A stretch of 64,000 bases of DNA from Gallaecimonas xiamenensis 3-C-1 (GCF_000299915.1 NZ_AMRI01000003.1:153351-217350); one strand, 5' to 3'. Numbered from the stretch's first letter, positions 1-8,798 are shown. Translations and numbers: made by a program. Notes: a model not told the origin generated them from the sequence alone.

Positions 1-252
1 GGCAAACAGGTGTTCCAGGCGTTCCAGGTCGTTGGACTCTTCTCCGAAATGGCTGATATGGCGCCCCTCGTCCCGGGCCCGGCGCACCGCCGCCTGCATT
101 TCCTGGCGGGTGTAGCGGTGAAAGGCGTCGCCGTTGACGAAGGCGGCATTGACCCCTTCGGCGGCGAAAATGTGCTGGAAAGCCAGGCTGGTGGTGGTGG
201 TACCGGCGCCGCTGGAGCCGGTAACCGCGATGACAGGGTGGCGTTTAGACAT
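1..252 (-). CDS. prkB: PrkB-type phosphoribulokinase family protein, N-terminal part (cut by window edge)
   Basis: The first 84 codons are present; the C-terminus lies beyond base 1. A P-loop, [10 protein letters not shown], sits at residues 12-21, followed by [10 protein letters not shown] and a [10 protein letters not shown] segment, as in the heterotrophic PrkB proteins of gammaproteobacteria. They are kinase-fold paralogues of Calvin-cycle phosphoribulokinase with no established pathway in organisms lacking RuBisCO. The ATG at 252 overlaps the 3' end of yheU by 8 bases, so the two are probably co-translated. The yheU-prkB order matches E. coli. The family call rests on the P-loop and the neighbour. 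Confidence 0.85.
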   Translation of the reverse strand, partial: MSKRHPVIAVTGSSGAGTTTTSLAFQHIFAAEGVNAAFVNGDAFHRYTRQEMQAAVRRARDEGRHISHFGEESNDLERLEHLFA

Positions 253-466
253 GGGGCACCTGATCCTTGGAGACGATGTTCAACGTTTCGTGATGCTCAG
301 ACCACAGCAGCACGGCCTCACCCCTGGCCAGTTGGGCCTTGACGGCCTCTACCTTGGCGGCCAGGGACACTTCCTGTTCCCCATAATCGGTGCCTTCGCG
401 GAGCACGAAGTGCTCCAGTATGTTTTGCAGGGTGTCGGCGTCCAGGGCCTGCCAGGGCACGATCAT
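245..466 (-). CDS. yheU: YheU family protein (UPF0270)
   Basis: A 73-residue protein beginning [20 protein letters not shown] and containing LREGTDYGE, the conserved opening and central motif of the YheU/UPF0270 family, whose members are about 70-75 residues long. Function is unknown; the family is a small cytoplasmic protein usually encoded next to prkB. Here the stop codon overlaps the prkB start by 8 bases, indicating a two-gene operon on the minus strand. In E. coli yheT lies directly upstream of yheU; here yheT is almost 3 kb away with argO, argP and a secreted-protein gene in between. Confidence 0.9.
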   Translation of the reverse strand: MIVPWQALDADTLQNILEHFVLREGTDYGEQEVSLAAKVEAVKAQLARGEAVLLWSEHHETLNIVSKDQVPHV

Positions 467-529
467 GGTTGTTCCTTATAAGGGGCCGGGCTCCCCAGTG
501 TAGCAAGAAAGCCGTTGCTGCCAATGGCC

Positions 530-1129
530 CTAGAACACCAGCATCAGGGCCAGCACCGTCATCAATACCGCCGTGAAACCGTCCACCAACTGCCAGGCCC
601 TTGGCCGGGCCAGCAGCGGCGCCAGCTTGCTGGCCAGCAGGCTAAGCCCGAAGAACCACAGCAATGAGGTGCTCATGGCGCCGAAGGCAAAGGCCCATTT
701 GGCGGGGCCTTGGTCCCCGGCCAGGGTGCCGATGATAAAGGCGGTTTCCAAGAACACCTGGGGGTTGGCCAGGGTCACGGCCAGGGCGGTGACCAGGGCC
801 TGGCGACGGCTCAGGCGCCGCTCGGGCAGGGCGTTGAGACTGTGCATGTCCCTGACCCGCTTGGCAGCCTGCCAGGCCAGGTATAAGAGGTAGGCGGCCC
901 CCAGCCATTGCAGTCCTTTGACCAGGGCCGGCATCTGGTTGAGGAAACTGGCCAGCCCCAGCACCCCCAGCAGGATAAACAGCAGGTCGAAGAAGCTGCA
1001 TACGGCGGCCACCAGCCAGTGGTGTTCCCGTTTCAGTCCCTGGCTGAGCACAAAGGCATTCTGGGCGCCGATGGCGATGATCAGCCCCATGGCGGTCAGC
1101 AGTCCCTTGAAGAAAACAAGAATAAACAT
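530..1129 (-). CDS. argO: LysE/ArgO-type basic amino acid exporter
   Basis: A 199-residue hydrophobic protein with about six predicted membrane segments and the LysE-family opening GLIIAIGAQNAFVLSQGLKR. ArgO exports arginine (and the toxic analogue canavanine) across the inner membrane; LysE relatives also export lysine. The gene is divergent from an argP-like LysR regulator, as in other organisms where ArgP activates argO when arginine is abundant. That pairing makes ArgO more likely than a generic LysE/RhtB exporter. The shared intergenic region is only 93 bp and very AT-rich. Confidence 0.9.
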   Translation of the reverse strand: MFILVFFKGLLTAMGLIIAIGAQNAFVLSQGLKREHHWLVAAVCSFFDLLFILLGVLGLASFLNQMPALVKGLQWLGAAYLLYLAWQAAKRVRDMHSLNALPERRLSRRQALVTALAVTLANPQVFLETAFIIGTLAGDQGPAKWAFAFGAMSTSLLWFFGLSLLASKLAPLLARPRAWQLVDGFTAVLMTVLALMLVF

Positions 1130-1179
1130 GCGAAATAGCCTGAAAAATATTCTGGCTGCCAGCCTAATGGCCTTGCTGT

Positions 1180-1185
1180 ATTATA
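1180..1185 (-). promoter_or_regulatory. Candidate -10 element of argO in the argO-argP divergent region
   Basis: On the minus strand this hexamer reads TATAAT, a perfect sigma-70 -10 match, about 50 bases upstream of the argO ATG. The -35 region is poor, as expected for an activator-dependent promoter. The 1130-1222 spacer is AT-rich and would hold the ArgP site; I cannot delimit that site by eye. Confidence 0.45.
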
Positions 1186-1222
1186 AAAAGAAATAATATC
1201 TCATAAGTTATTAAATTAAATC

Positions 1223-2101
1223 ATGCAGCTGGATCCCAAACACCTGGCGGCCCTGGCCGCCGTCGTCGAGCAAGGTTCCTTCGAACAGGCCGCCCGTTGG
1301 CTAAGCCTGACCCAAGGCTCCATTTCCCTGCGTATCCGCGCCCTGGAAGAACGGCTGGGTGGCCCTGTGGTGGTGCGCAGCCAGCCCATACGCCTGACCG
1401 AACTGGGCCAGGTGCTCTACCGTCATTACCAGGAGCTGCAGCTGCTGTCGGCGGAGCTGGCGGCGCGCCTGCCCCAGCTTAACGACGAGCGGCCCCGCAT
1501 CCGTATTGCCCTTAACGCCGACAGCCTGGCCACCTGGTTTTTGGACGCCGTGGCCCAGGTCAAGGACAAGCTGCTGGTGGACCTGCAGGTTTCCGACCAG
1601 GACGTGACCCACGAGAAGCTCAAGGACGGGGAAGTGCTGGCGGCGGTCAGCGCCTTCGGCCAGGCGGTGCAGGGCTGCAACGCCAACTTCCTGGGGGCCA
1701 TGCCCTACACCGCCATCGCCAGTCCCGACTACGCCAGCGAATATTTCCCCAAGGGCCCCACCAGCGACGCCTTTCGCCAGGCCACCGCCATGGTCTACGG
1801 CCACCATGACCGCCTGTTGTTGCAGTTCCTCAACCCCTGGCAGCTTAAAGACGGCGACTTCCCGGTGCACACCATGCCGGCGGCCCAAAGCTTTGTGGAC
1901 GCCGCCATCAAGGGCCTGGCCTGGACTTTGGTACCGGTCTGGCAGGCTCAGGAGGCCCTGGACAGCGGCAAGGTGGTGGAACTGACCCCCAAGGACCGCA
2001 TCAAGGTGCGGCTCTATTGGCATCATCGCCGCCTGGACGCCGGCCCCTTGCAGTCCCTGACCGAGGCGGTGATGGCCGCTACCTTGCCCCTGCGTAAATA
2101 A
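1223..2101 (+). CDS. argP: LysR-family regulator ArgP (IciA)
   Basis: A 292-residue LysR regulator. The N-terminal helix-turn-helix (residues about 5-60, AALAAVVEQGSFEQAARWLS then LTQGSISLRIRALEERLG) closely resembles ArgP, and the remainder is the effector-binding domain. ArgP senses lysine and arginine and activates argO and genes of lysine and nitrogen metabolism. Its divergent placement next to argO supports the assignment. The ATG at 1223 has no recognisable Shine-Dalgarno; the upstream sequence is nearly pure A/T, so translation may be weak or the transcript short-leadered. Confidence 0.92.
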   Translation: MQLDPKHLAALAAVVEQGSFEQAARWLSLTQGSISLRIRALEERLGGPVVVRSQPIRLTELGQVLYRHYQELQLLSAELAARLPQLNDERPRIRIALNADSLATWFLDAVAQVKDKLLVDLQVSDQDVTHEKLKDGEVLAAVSAFGQAVQGCNANFLGAMPYTAIASPDYASEYFPKGPTSDAFRQATAMVYGHHDRLLLQFLNPWQLKDGDFPVHTMPAAQSFVDAAIKGLAWTLVPVWQAQEALDSGKVVELTPKDRIKVRLYWHHRRLDAGPLQSLTEAVMAATLPLRK

Positions 2102-2202
2102 GCATTAACTGTAACGTCACAAACTGGTCTGCCCTGTTGCCGCTCCTGAGAGGGCGGCAACCTGAACGTCCCTCTCCCATCACGGATAGATGGAGATAAC
2201 AG

Positions 2203-3264
2203 ATGAAAAAGACTGTGCTTTTTTCCCTGGTGGCTGCCCTGTGCACCGCCCCCGCCCTGGCGGCCAACGCCGACCGTCAGTTGGCCCTGGATCTGGCCCA
2301 AAGCCTGCCCCAATGGCAGCCGGCCAAGGTCAGTGCCGACTATGCCGTTCCCCTGACTAGCCTGGTGAAAAACCGCCACCTGGACAGCCTGGCCGCCCAG
2401 GCCCAGAGCCGCGAGCAGGCCAGCTTGCAGCGCCGTGGCCTGCAAGGGGAGGTGGACAACCTGTTGCAGGTGCGCCTGGCCCATCCCAGCATGAAAGCCG
2501 CCCTGGACAAGGGCCAGCAGCCGCTGGTGGCTTACGTGCCGGACGGTGACGAGTCCCAGTGGAGCGCCGTTGAGGCTTTTGCCGCCGACGGCACCAGCCG
2601 CATGCTCGACGTCCACCAACTGCCTGACCAGCCGGTATTCGTGCTGGGCCAGGACGGCCGTAAGGCCCAGCAGGCTGGCCTCAAACTGGTGCGCCGGGCC
2701 CTGGCGGACGCCGGTCTTAGTGCCCCTGTGAGCACCCAGGCCACGGCGCCCCTGTCCACCACCCTTATCCAGTCCATCAGGGCCAAGGACGACCAGGAGC
2801 CCTGGCTGCTGGGCAACGCCGAGGTCTTTGCGGTGGTAGCGGGCATAGACCCCTTCGCCGACGAGCCCCAGGTGGACATCGTCGACCTGCCCTATCTGGA
2901 TGACGAGGACAAGACCTACTACCCCAACCAGATCCTGGTGTACTGGGACAGGTACCGCTGGGGTGCGGCGGACGTGGTGTTCTTCGAGCAGGACTCGGAC
3001 TACAACTTCCAGGAACTGGCCGGCCTGCTGGTCAATGTCCTGGGCCAAGCCCTGGCTGCCGGTGGCGTGCCCGAAGCGCTGCCCTTCGCCCAACTGGGCC
3101 AGCAGATCATCAAGGCCATGCCGGCCAATTGGTTTACCAATGACGATGACTACATGGACGCCTTCTACACCCTGGAGCAGAACCAGGTGTACAGCAACTA
3201 CCCCGGGGCCTCGGGCAACATCACCCTCAACCTGGTGCCCAAGACCATCAACCCCACCCAGTAA
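2203..3264 (+). CDS. Secreted protein of unknown function, DUF3103-like
   Basis: A 353-residue protein with a clear signal peptide (MKKTVLFSLVAALCTAPALA, cleavage after residue 20). The mature part is acidic in its second half, with the segments FAVVAGIDPFADEPQVDIVD, YYPNQILVYWDRYRWGAADV and a final TNDDDYMDAFYTLEQN. From memory this resembles DUF3103 proteins of Vibrio and Shewanella, but I could not check it. A good RBS (GGAGAT) lies 7 bases before the ATG. It is monocistronic, followed at once by a terminator shared with convergent yheT. No catalytic motif is evident. Confidence 0.6.
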   Translation: MKKTVLFSLVAALCTAPALAANADRQLALDLAQSLPQWQPAKVSADYAVPLTSLVKNRHLDSLAAQAQSREQASLQRRGLQGEVDNLLQVRLAHPSMKAALDKGQQPLVAYVPDGDESQWSAVEAFAADGTSRMLDVHQLPDQPVFVLGQDGRKAQQAGLKLVRRALADAGLSAPVSTQATAPLSTTLIQSIRAKDDQEPWLLGNAEVFAVVAGIDPFADEPQVDIVDLPYLDDEDKTYYPNQILVYWDRYRWGAADVVFFEQDSDYNFQELAGLLVNVLGQALAAGGVPEALPFAQLGQQIIKAMPANWFTNDDDYMDAFYTLEQNQVYSNYPGASGNITLNLVPKTINPTQ

Positions 3265-3265
3265 T

Positions 3266-3294
3266 AAAAAAGCCTGCGAAAGCAGGCTTTTTCT
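3266..3294. terminator. Bidirectional intrinsic terminator
   Basis: Stem AGCCTGC/GCAGGCT with a GAAA tetraloop, flanked by A6 and T5. It ends the secreted-protein gene and, read the other way, yheT, whose stop codon lies at its edge. Confidence 0.85.
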
Positions 3295-4271
3295 TAGCGG
3301 TGTTGGTCCAGGAAGGCGGGGATCCGGCTTTCCAGCCAGTAGCGGGGCCGCCACAGGCTGCCGGCCACAAAGCCCACATGGCCCCCTTGGGCGCTCAGCT
3401 CCAGCTGTACCGCCGCGCTCAGCTCGGCTTCGCTGGGAATGGCCTTGGTGCTGATAAAGGGGTCGTCCTTGGCGTGCAGGATAAGGGTTGGCCGGGCGAT
3501 ATGGCGCAGCAGCGGCTTGCTGGAGGCCCGGCTGTAGTAGTCGGCCACGCCGTTAAAACCGTGCAGGGGCGCCGTCACCTGGTTGTCGAACTGGTGGAAG
3601 TTGCTAAACAGCGCCGGGTTGTTCAAGTCCGGCATGGCGCTGGCCAGGGCCGGGTCGACGGCCTTGCGGGCCAGGCTGCCCTTGAGGCTTTGCAGCAGGT
3701 GGCGCTGGTAGAAGCGGGACAGGCCGCTTTGGATACGCTGGGAACAGGCGGCCAGATCCATGGGCGCCGATACCGCCACCGCCGCCTTGAGCAGGCCCTG
3801 CTGGCCGTCTTCCCCCAACCATTTGAGCAGCACATTGCCCCCCAGGGAGTAGCCCACTGCCATCAGCGGGGTCCTGGGGTAGCGCTGGGCCAAGTGCCCG
3901 GCCAGCCAGCGGGGGTCTTCGCTGTCGCCGCTGTGGTAGGCGCGGGGCAGCTTATTGGGCACACCGCCGCAGCCGCGAAAATGCATCACCGCCACCTGGT
4001 AGCCCTTTTTCAACAGGGCGTCCATCAGCCCCTGGGCATAGGGGGAATTGACCGAGCCTTCCAGGCCGTGCAATACCAACACCAAGGGCTTGTGGGGGTC
4101 GTCAACCAGAGGCTTGGGGGTGCAAAGGGCCAACTGATCGCCGTCCGGAGTGGCCAGCCACTCGCAGCGGGTCGCCACCCAGGGTTTGGACCTGTGCAGG
4201 GTGGGAAAGACGGTCTGGGCGTGGCAATTGCCCAGGCCCAAAGCGGGCGAAAAATGGCTTTCCGAGATCAT
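3294..4271 (-). CDS. yheT: YheT-family alpha/beta hydrolase
   Basis: A 325-residue cytoplasmic alpha/beta hydrolase of the YheT/ABHD1-3 family. The nucleophile elbow GYSLGGN is at residues 140-146 (Ser142), preceded by the oxyanion-region HGLEGS at about 68-73. The C-terminal acid and base fall in AKDDPF and GGHVGF. Length and opening (FSPALGLGNCHAQTVFPTL) match the family; the physiological substrate is unknown, although family members hydrolyse short-chain esters in vitro. In E. coli it sits between yheS and yheU; the same order and strand are kept here, but far apart. Confidence 0.9.
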   Translation of the reverse strand: MISESHFSPALGLGNCHAQTVFPTLHRSKPWVATRCEWLATPDGDQLALCTPKPLVDDPHKPLVLVLHGLEGSVNSPYAQGLMDALLKKGYQVAVMHFRGCGGVPNKLPRAYHSGDSEDPRWLAGHLAQRYPRTPLMAVGYSLGGNVLLKWLGEDGQQGLLKAAVAVSAPMDLAACSQRIQSGLSRFYQRHLLQSLKGSLARKAVDPALASAMPDLNNPALFSNFHQFDNQVTAPLHGFNGVADYYSRASSKPLLRHIARPTLILHAKDDPFISTKAIPSEAELSAAVQLELSAQGGHVGFVAGSLWRPRYWLESRIPAFLDQHR

Positions 4272-4403
4272 AAAAACGCATCAACTCAAGCGAAGTGCTG
4301 CACACCATACTTGGCTTTTTAACCCAGGCCAAATGCCATTAGCCGATTGTTCTGTAAGCCAAAGCCCCGCCTTGGCTAAGGTGAGGAAAACAGGAGGGAA
4401 ACC

Positions 4404-5507
4404 ATGAAAGCATTGTTTTGGGCCTGGCTGGCCCTGCTGCCGGGACTGGCCCAGGCCATCACCACCGAGCAGGCTGAGGTAGAGGTACAGACCCTGGTTG
4501 AGGGCCTGGACCACCCCTGGGGCCTGGCCTTTATGCCGGACGGGCGCATGCTGGTTACCGAGCGCAGCGGCCAGCTGCGGCTGGTGGACAAAGACGGCAA
4601 GCTGAGCGACCCCATCAAGGGCCTGCCCCGTATCGCCGTGGCTGGCCAAGGAGGCCTGTTGGACGTGGCCTGGTATCAGGGCCAGGTCTATTTCAGTTAT
4701 GCCGAGCCTGGTCCCAGGGCCGGCACCAACTCTACCGCCGTAGCCAGGGCCAGGCTGGAGGGGGACCGGCTCACCGGTCTTGAGGTGATCTTCCGCCAGG
4801 CTCCCAAGTACGGGTCCAACGCCCATTTCGGCTCAAGGCTGGCCTTCGCCCCGGACGGCAACCTCTTTATTACCTTGGGTGAGCGCTACAGCGCCAGGGA
4901 CGACGCCCAGCGCCTGGACAACCACCATGGCAAGGTGGTGCGCATTGCCCCCGACGGCAGCGTTCCCAAAGACAACCCCTTTGTGGGCAAGGCTGGGGCT
5001 TTGCCGGAGATCTGGTCTTATGGCCACCGCAACATGCAGGGGGCGACCATCCACCCGCAAACCGGCGCCCTTTGGACCCACGAACACGGCCCCCAGGGAG
5101 GCGACGAGGTCAACCTGGACCAAGGGGGGAACAACTACGGCTGGCCTGTGGTGACCTTCGGTGAGGAATACGGCGGCGGCAAAATCGGCCAAGGCCAGCA
5201 TCAGGACGGCATGACCGACCCCTTACATGTCTGGGTGCCGTCTATCGCCCCTTCCGGCATGGCGTTCTACACCGGCGACAAGTTCCCCCAATGGCGGGGT
5301 GACCTCTTTATCGGCTCCCTCAAGTTCATGCAACTGGTGCGCCTGGAGTTGGACGGCACCCAGGTGGTGGGAGAAGAGCGGATGCTGATGGTGCCCATAG
5401 GCCAGCGCATTCGCGACGTGGTGCAGGGGCCGGATGGCTACCTCTATCTGGTCACCGACCACAGCAACGGCCGCATCCTGCGCATAAAACCGGCGAACGA
5501 GGCCTGA
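4404..5507 (+). CDS. yliI: Periplasmic PQQ-dependent aldose sugar dehydrogenase (YliI-like)
   Basis: A 367-residue protein with a signal peptide (MKALFWAWLALLPGLAQA) and the soluble glucose/sorbosone dehydrogenase beta-propeller. Motifs include LDHPWGLAFMPDGRMLVTER, NAHFGSRLAFAPDGNLFITL (with the catalytic-region His), WTHEHGPQGGDEVN and WVPSIAPSGMAFY. The E. coli homologue YliI/Asd oxidises aldoses in the periplasm using PQQ. No PQQ-synthesis genes are visible in the window. A strong RBS (CAGGAGGGAAACC) precedes the ATG. It is divergent from yheT and followed by 113 bp of spacer. Confidence 0.88.
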   Translation: MKALFWAWLALLPGLAQAITTEQAEVEVQTLVEGLDHPWGLAFMPDGRMLVTERSGQLRLVDKDGKLSDPIKGLPRIAVAGQGGLLDVAWYQGQVYFSYAEPGPRAGTNSTAVARARLEGDRLTGLEVIFRQAPKYGSNAHFGSRLAFAPDGNLFITLGERYSARDDAQRLDNHHGKVVRIAPDGSVPKDNPFVGKAGALPEIWSYGHRNMQGATIHPQTGALWTHEHGPQGGDEVNLDQGGNNYGWPVVTFGEEYGGGKIGQGQHQDGMTDPLHVWVPSIAPSGMAFYTGDKFPQWRGDLFIGSLKFMQLVRLELDGTQVVGEERMLMVPIGQRIRDVVQGPDGYLYLVTDHSNGRILRIKPANEA

Positions 5508-5543
5508 TCCGCTGACGGCTTACTGAATAAAATCAACACTTTC

Positions 5544-5598
5544 TTTGTCAGGTCCGGGGGCTGTTTGTCAGGCTGAAAACAGGCGGCCCAGGGCCGCC
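5544..5598. promoter_or_regulatory. Direct repeats and hairpin upstream of the glycosyltransferase gene
   Basis: TTTGTCAGG occurs at 5544-5552 and 5564-5572, exactly 20 bp apart. A perfect inverted repeat GGCGGCCC-A-GGGCCGCC spans 5582-5598, ending just before the Shine-Dalgarno AAAGGAGG. There is no T tract, so it is unlikely to be a simple terminator. Confidence 0.4.
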
Positions 5599-5620
5599 CG
5601 GCCGGACAAAGGAGGACCCC

Positions 5621-6679
5621 GTGACAGCCGTGCAACCTGGCAAACCAGTGATCCTGATCCCCGCCTATCAACCGGACCAGACCCTCTACCAACTGGTGCT
5701 GACCTTAAGGGGGCGGGGGCCCCGCTACCCGGTGTTGGTGGTCAACGACGGCTCCAACCCCAACCTCAAACCCCTGTTTGACGCCCTGGCCGAGATCCGG
5801 GGGGTGACGGTGCTGCACCACAGCCGCAACCAGGGCAAGGGGGCGGCCCTGAAGACCGGTATGGCCTGGGTGGAAGAACACCTGGCAGAGGCCTGCCCCG
5901 GTATTGTCACCGCCGACGCCGACGGCCAGCACCTGCCCAAGGACATCCTGGCCCTGGCCCAGCGGCTGGAAGCCTACCCCAACAAACTGTGGCTGGGGGT
6001 CAGGGCCTTTGAGGAAGGAACGGTCCCCCTGCGCTCGCGCTTTGGCAACAAACTGACCCTCAAGGTGTTCGCCCTGGCCACCGGCCAGCAGCTGACCGAC
6101 ACCCAGACCGGCTTGCGGGCCATCCCCTACCGCTACCTGGCAGCCCTGACGGCGTTGCCGGCCAAGGGCTACGAGTTCGAACTGGACATGCTGCTGGGTG
6201 CAAAGGACCAGGGCCTGGCCATAGGGGAGCTGGCCATCACCACCGTCTATGAACCCGGCAACCCCAGCAGCCATTTTCGCCCGCTCTGGGATTCCCTGCG
6301 GATCTACAGCCGCTTCCTGCGCTTTGCCGGTGTGGGCCTGGCCTCGGCTGGCCTGGATTACCTGCTTTTCAGTGCCCTTTACCTGGTCAGCGGTGAGATC
6401 TTGCTGGCCTTGATACTGGCCCGGCTGTTCTCGGCGCTTTTCAACTTCGGCGCCAACCGCTTCTGGGTTTTTCAAAGCCGGGGCAGCCTGGCCAGGGAAG
6501 CGGGCCGCTACGGCGCCCTGGCCCTGGCCCTGGTGGCCTTGAGCTACGCCCTCACCAAGGGGCTCTATGGCCTGGGCCTGTCGCCCTTCCTGGGTAAACC
6601 CCTGGCAGACGCGGTGATACTGGCGGTGAGCTTCCTGGCCCAGCGCTACCTGGTATTTGGCCGGGAAAAAGAGGCATGA
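5621..6679 (+). CDS. Family 2 glycosyltransferase fused to a GtrA-like membrane domain
   Basis: A 352-residue two-domain protein. Residues about 8-225 are a GT2 (GT-A fold) domain with PAYQPDQTLYQLV, VVNDGS and the metal/nucleotide-binding TADADGQH at 97-104, resembling dolichol/undecaprenyl-phosphate sugar transferases. Residues about 230-350 carry four hydrophobic segments with FNFGANRFWVFQS, characteristic of GtrA, a putative flippase for undecaprenyl-linked sugars. The fusion suggests that one protein both charges and moves a lipid-linked sugar. GTG start, chosen because AAAGGAGG lies 7 bases upstream. The TonB receptor gene follows 33 bp later and may be co-transcribed. Confidence 0.88.
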   Translation: MTAVQPGKPVILIPAYQPDQTLYQLVLTLRGRGPRYPVLVVNDGSNPNLKPLFDALAEIRGVTVLHHSRNQGKGAALKTGMAWVEEHLAEACPGIVTADADGQHLPKDILALAQRLEAYPNKLWLGVRAFEEGTVPLRSRFGNKLTLKVFALATGQQLTDTQTGLRAIPYRYLAALTALPAKGYEFELDMLLGAKDQGLAIGELAITTVYEPGNPSSHFRPLWDSLRIYSRFLRFAGVGLASAGLDYLLFSALYLVSGEILLALILARLFSALFNFGANRFWVFQSRGSLAREAGRYGALALALVALSYALTKGLYGLGLSPFLGKPLADAVILAVSFLAQRYLVFGREKEA

Positions 6680-6712
6680 TGGGCTGACACCATTGCCGAC
6701 AGGGACGGTTCC

Positions 6713-8587
6713 ATGAGCCTGAGTTGCCTGCTGATCCTGGCTGCCGCCAGCCAGGAGCCGGAGCATATCGAAGTGCTGGGGAGCCGCCTGGGAGCGGCGC
6801 CCCCTTCCACCGCCAATGCCAGCCCAGCCCCTGGGCCCTGGCTCGACAACGGCGATTGGCTCAAGGGTATGCCGGGCCTGCAGGTGGACAGCCGCGCCAA
6901 CCTGGCCCAGGACACCCGCCTGGTGGTGCGGGGCTTTGGCGCCCGCTCCAGCTTTGGGGTCAGGGGGCTGCGCCTGGAGCTGGACGGTATTCCCCTGTCC
7001 AGCGCCGACGGCCAAGGCCAGCTGTCGGCCCTACAGACTTCTGCGGTTGCCGAAGCCAGCCTGATCAAAGGGCCCCTGGCGGCCCTGTATGGCAATGCCA
7101 GCGGCGGGGTACTGCGTTTTCGCAGCCAGCAGGTGGCAGAAAATGGTGCCAGCCTGTCGGCCATGGCCGGCGATGACGGCCAGCGCCGCCTGGGTGCCAG
7201 CGGTCAGTGGCATGGCAAAGACAGCTGGCTGCGCCTGGATGGCCAGCATCTGGCGCTGGATGGCTTTCGCCCCCACGGCCAGGCCAGCCGCAACCAGTGG
7301 CGCCTGGCCGGCGGCAGCGGCGATTTCTGGGCCTTCAGCCAACAGAGTGTCGAGCCGCGCCTGGAAGATCCCCAATCCCTGACCCTGGCCCAATGGCAGG
7401 CCGACCCAAAACAGGGCAGCGCCGCCGCCTTGCGCTTCGATACCCACAAAAGTGTTCGTGACCGCCTCAGCGGCCTTGGCTGGCAAGGGGGGGATTGGGC
7501 AGCATCGGCCTGGTTGGGGCGGCGCCAGGTGGTGCAGTACCTGCCCTTTGTGGGGGACAGCAGCGCCGGTGGCATTGTCGATTTGGACCGGCAAAGCCAG
7601 GGCGTCCGCCTGGAATGGCGCCCCCAGTGGCAGGGCCTGGCCTGGACCCTGGGCAGCGAGTACCAGCGCCAGCAAGATGATCGCCTGGGCTTTGCCAACC
7701 GTTTTGGCCAGCAAGGGGAGCTGCGCCGGGACGACACCGGTACGGTGCGCAGCCTGGACAACTACCTGATTGCCGAGGCCGGGGGCCTGACTGCCGGCCT
7801 TCGCCACAGCCAGAGCCGGGTCCAGGTGGCGGATCGTTTTGGCAGCGATGACAGCGGTGCGGGGCGTTTCGGGCAATGGGCCTGGGCCCTGGGTTACCGC
7901 CAGCCCCTGGCCGAAGGGCTGGACGGCTTTGTCAGCCTGGGCCAGGGCTTTGAAACCCCCACCCTGACTGAGATGGCTTATTCCCTGGACGGGGGCGGCT
8001 TTAACCGGGACCTGGACAGCAGCCGCCACCGCCAAGGCGAGCTGGGCCTTGCCTATGAGGGTGGGCCCTGGCGGGGCACCCTGACCGCCTTTGCCATCGA
8101 CAGCCGCCGCGAACTGGTGGTGGTGCAAAGCGACAATGGCCGCACCGTCTACGGCAACGGCCAGGACAGCCGCCGCCGGGGCCTGGAAGGGGCCCTTTCC
8201 CGCCAATGGGGGGATTGGCAATGGTCAATGGCCGCCACTTGGCTCGATGCCCGTTTCGACGACGGCCGCCGGGTCGCCGGGGTGGCCAGGTTGGACATGC
8301 GCCAATCCCTGCGTTGGCAACTGGACGGGCAACAGGCCCTGGTGCTGGCTTGGCAGCACCGCAGCCGTACCCCGGCCAACGACGACAACAGCCAATACGT
8401 ACCGGGGGGCAATCGCTGGGATCTGGGCTGGCAGGGGCAATGGGGGCCGGTGCAGCTTTGGGCCAGGCTGGACAACCTTTTGGATAAGGACCTGGCCGGG
8501 GCCGTGGTGGTCAACCAAAGCGCCGGGCGCTATGTGGAGCCCTTGCCGGGGCGGCAGGGCTCAGTGGGTTTTGGTTGGGCCTTTTAG
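6713..8587 (+). CDS. TonB-dependent outer-membrane receptor
   Basis: A 624-residue receptor with a short signal sequence, a TonB-box-like EHIEVLGSRLG near residue 22, a plug domain (about 40-150) with RLVVRGFGARSSFGVRGLRL and SLIKGPLAALYGNASGGVLR, and a beta-barrel ending in an aromatic residue (VGFGWAF). The substrate is not evident; it lacks an obvious upstream Fur box, so a non-iron ligand is possible. No N-terminal signalling extension is present. It follows the glycosyltransferase-GtrA gene on the same strand. Its 3' end overlaps the convergent small gene by 27 bases. Confidence 0.9.
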   Translation: MSLSCLLILAAASQEPEHIEVLGSRLGAAPPSTANASPAPGPWLDNGDWLKGMPGLQVDSRANLAQDTRLVVRGFGARSSFGVRGLRLELDGIPLSSADGQGQLSALQTSAVAEASLIKGPLAALYGNASGGVLRFRSQQVAENGASLSAMAGDDGQRRLGASGQWHGKDSWLRLDGQHLALDGFRPHGQASRNQWRLAGGSGDFWAFSQQSVEPRLEDPQSLTLAQWQADPKQGSAAALRFDTHKSVRDRLSGLGWQGGDWAASAWLGRRQVVQYLPFVGDSSAGGIVDLDRQSQGVRLEWRPQWQGLAWTLGSEYQRQQDDRLGFANRFGQQGELRRDDTGTVRSLDNYLIAEAGGLTAGLRHSQSRVQVADRFGSDDSGAGRFGQWAWALGYRQPLAEGLDGFVSLGQGFETPTLTEMAYSLDGGGFNRDLDSSRHRQGELGLAYEGGPWRGTLTAFAIDSRRELVVVQSDNGRTVYGNGQDSRRRGLEGALSRQWGDWQWSMAATWLDARFDDGRRVAGVARLDMRQSLRWQLDGQQALVLAWQHRSRTPANDDNSQYVPGGNRWDLGWQGQWGPVQLWARLDNLLDKDLAGAVVVNQSAGRYVEPLPGRQGSVGFGWAF

Positions 8588-8767
8588 GCGGCGTACCCAG
8601 AGTTTAAAGCGGGTCCAGCGGGGCAGGGGCTCGGCCTGGTCGCGCAGCTGATGCAGCACCTGGCTCAGGAACTGGAGTTCCAGTTGCTCCCGGCTCAAGT
8701 CGGTGTTTGGCTTCTCCCCTTCGCCGGGGACAGTGCTTGAAGTGCTCATCAGTGATGTCATCGCCAT
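8561..8767 (-). CDS. Small uncharacterised protein downstream of glutathione transferase
   Basis: A 68-residue reading frame on the same strand as the glutathione transferase gene, beginning 31 bases after its stop. The start at 8767 is supported by GGGAG eight bases upstream; an alternative ATG lies two codons downstream. The protein is hydrophilic, with an amphipathic SREQLELQFLSQVLHQLRDQ helix and a basic tail (RWTRFKLWVRRLKGPTK). No family recognised. The last 27 bases overlap the 3' end of the TonB receptor gene on the other strand. I think it is real because of the RBS and operon position, but evidence is limited. Confidence 0.5.
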   Translation of the reverse strand: MAMTSLMSTSSTVPGEGEKPNTDLSREQLELQFLSQVLHQLRDQAEPLPRWTRFKLWVRRLKGPTKTH

Positions 8768-8798
8768 GTTCTCAGCTCCCTGCCGTGATGTGGTCTTC

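Noticed and set aside
2023..3354. 443-codon open frame antisense to the secreted-protein gene
   Set aside because: Low-complexity Gly/Val/Gln-rich product, no RBS, no family; typical of the antisense of a high-GC gene.
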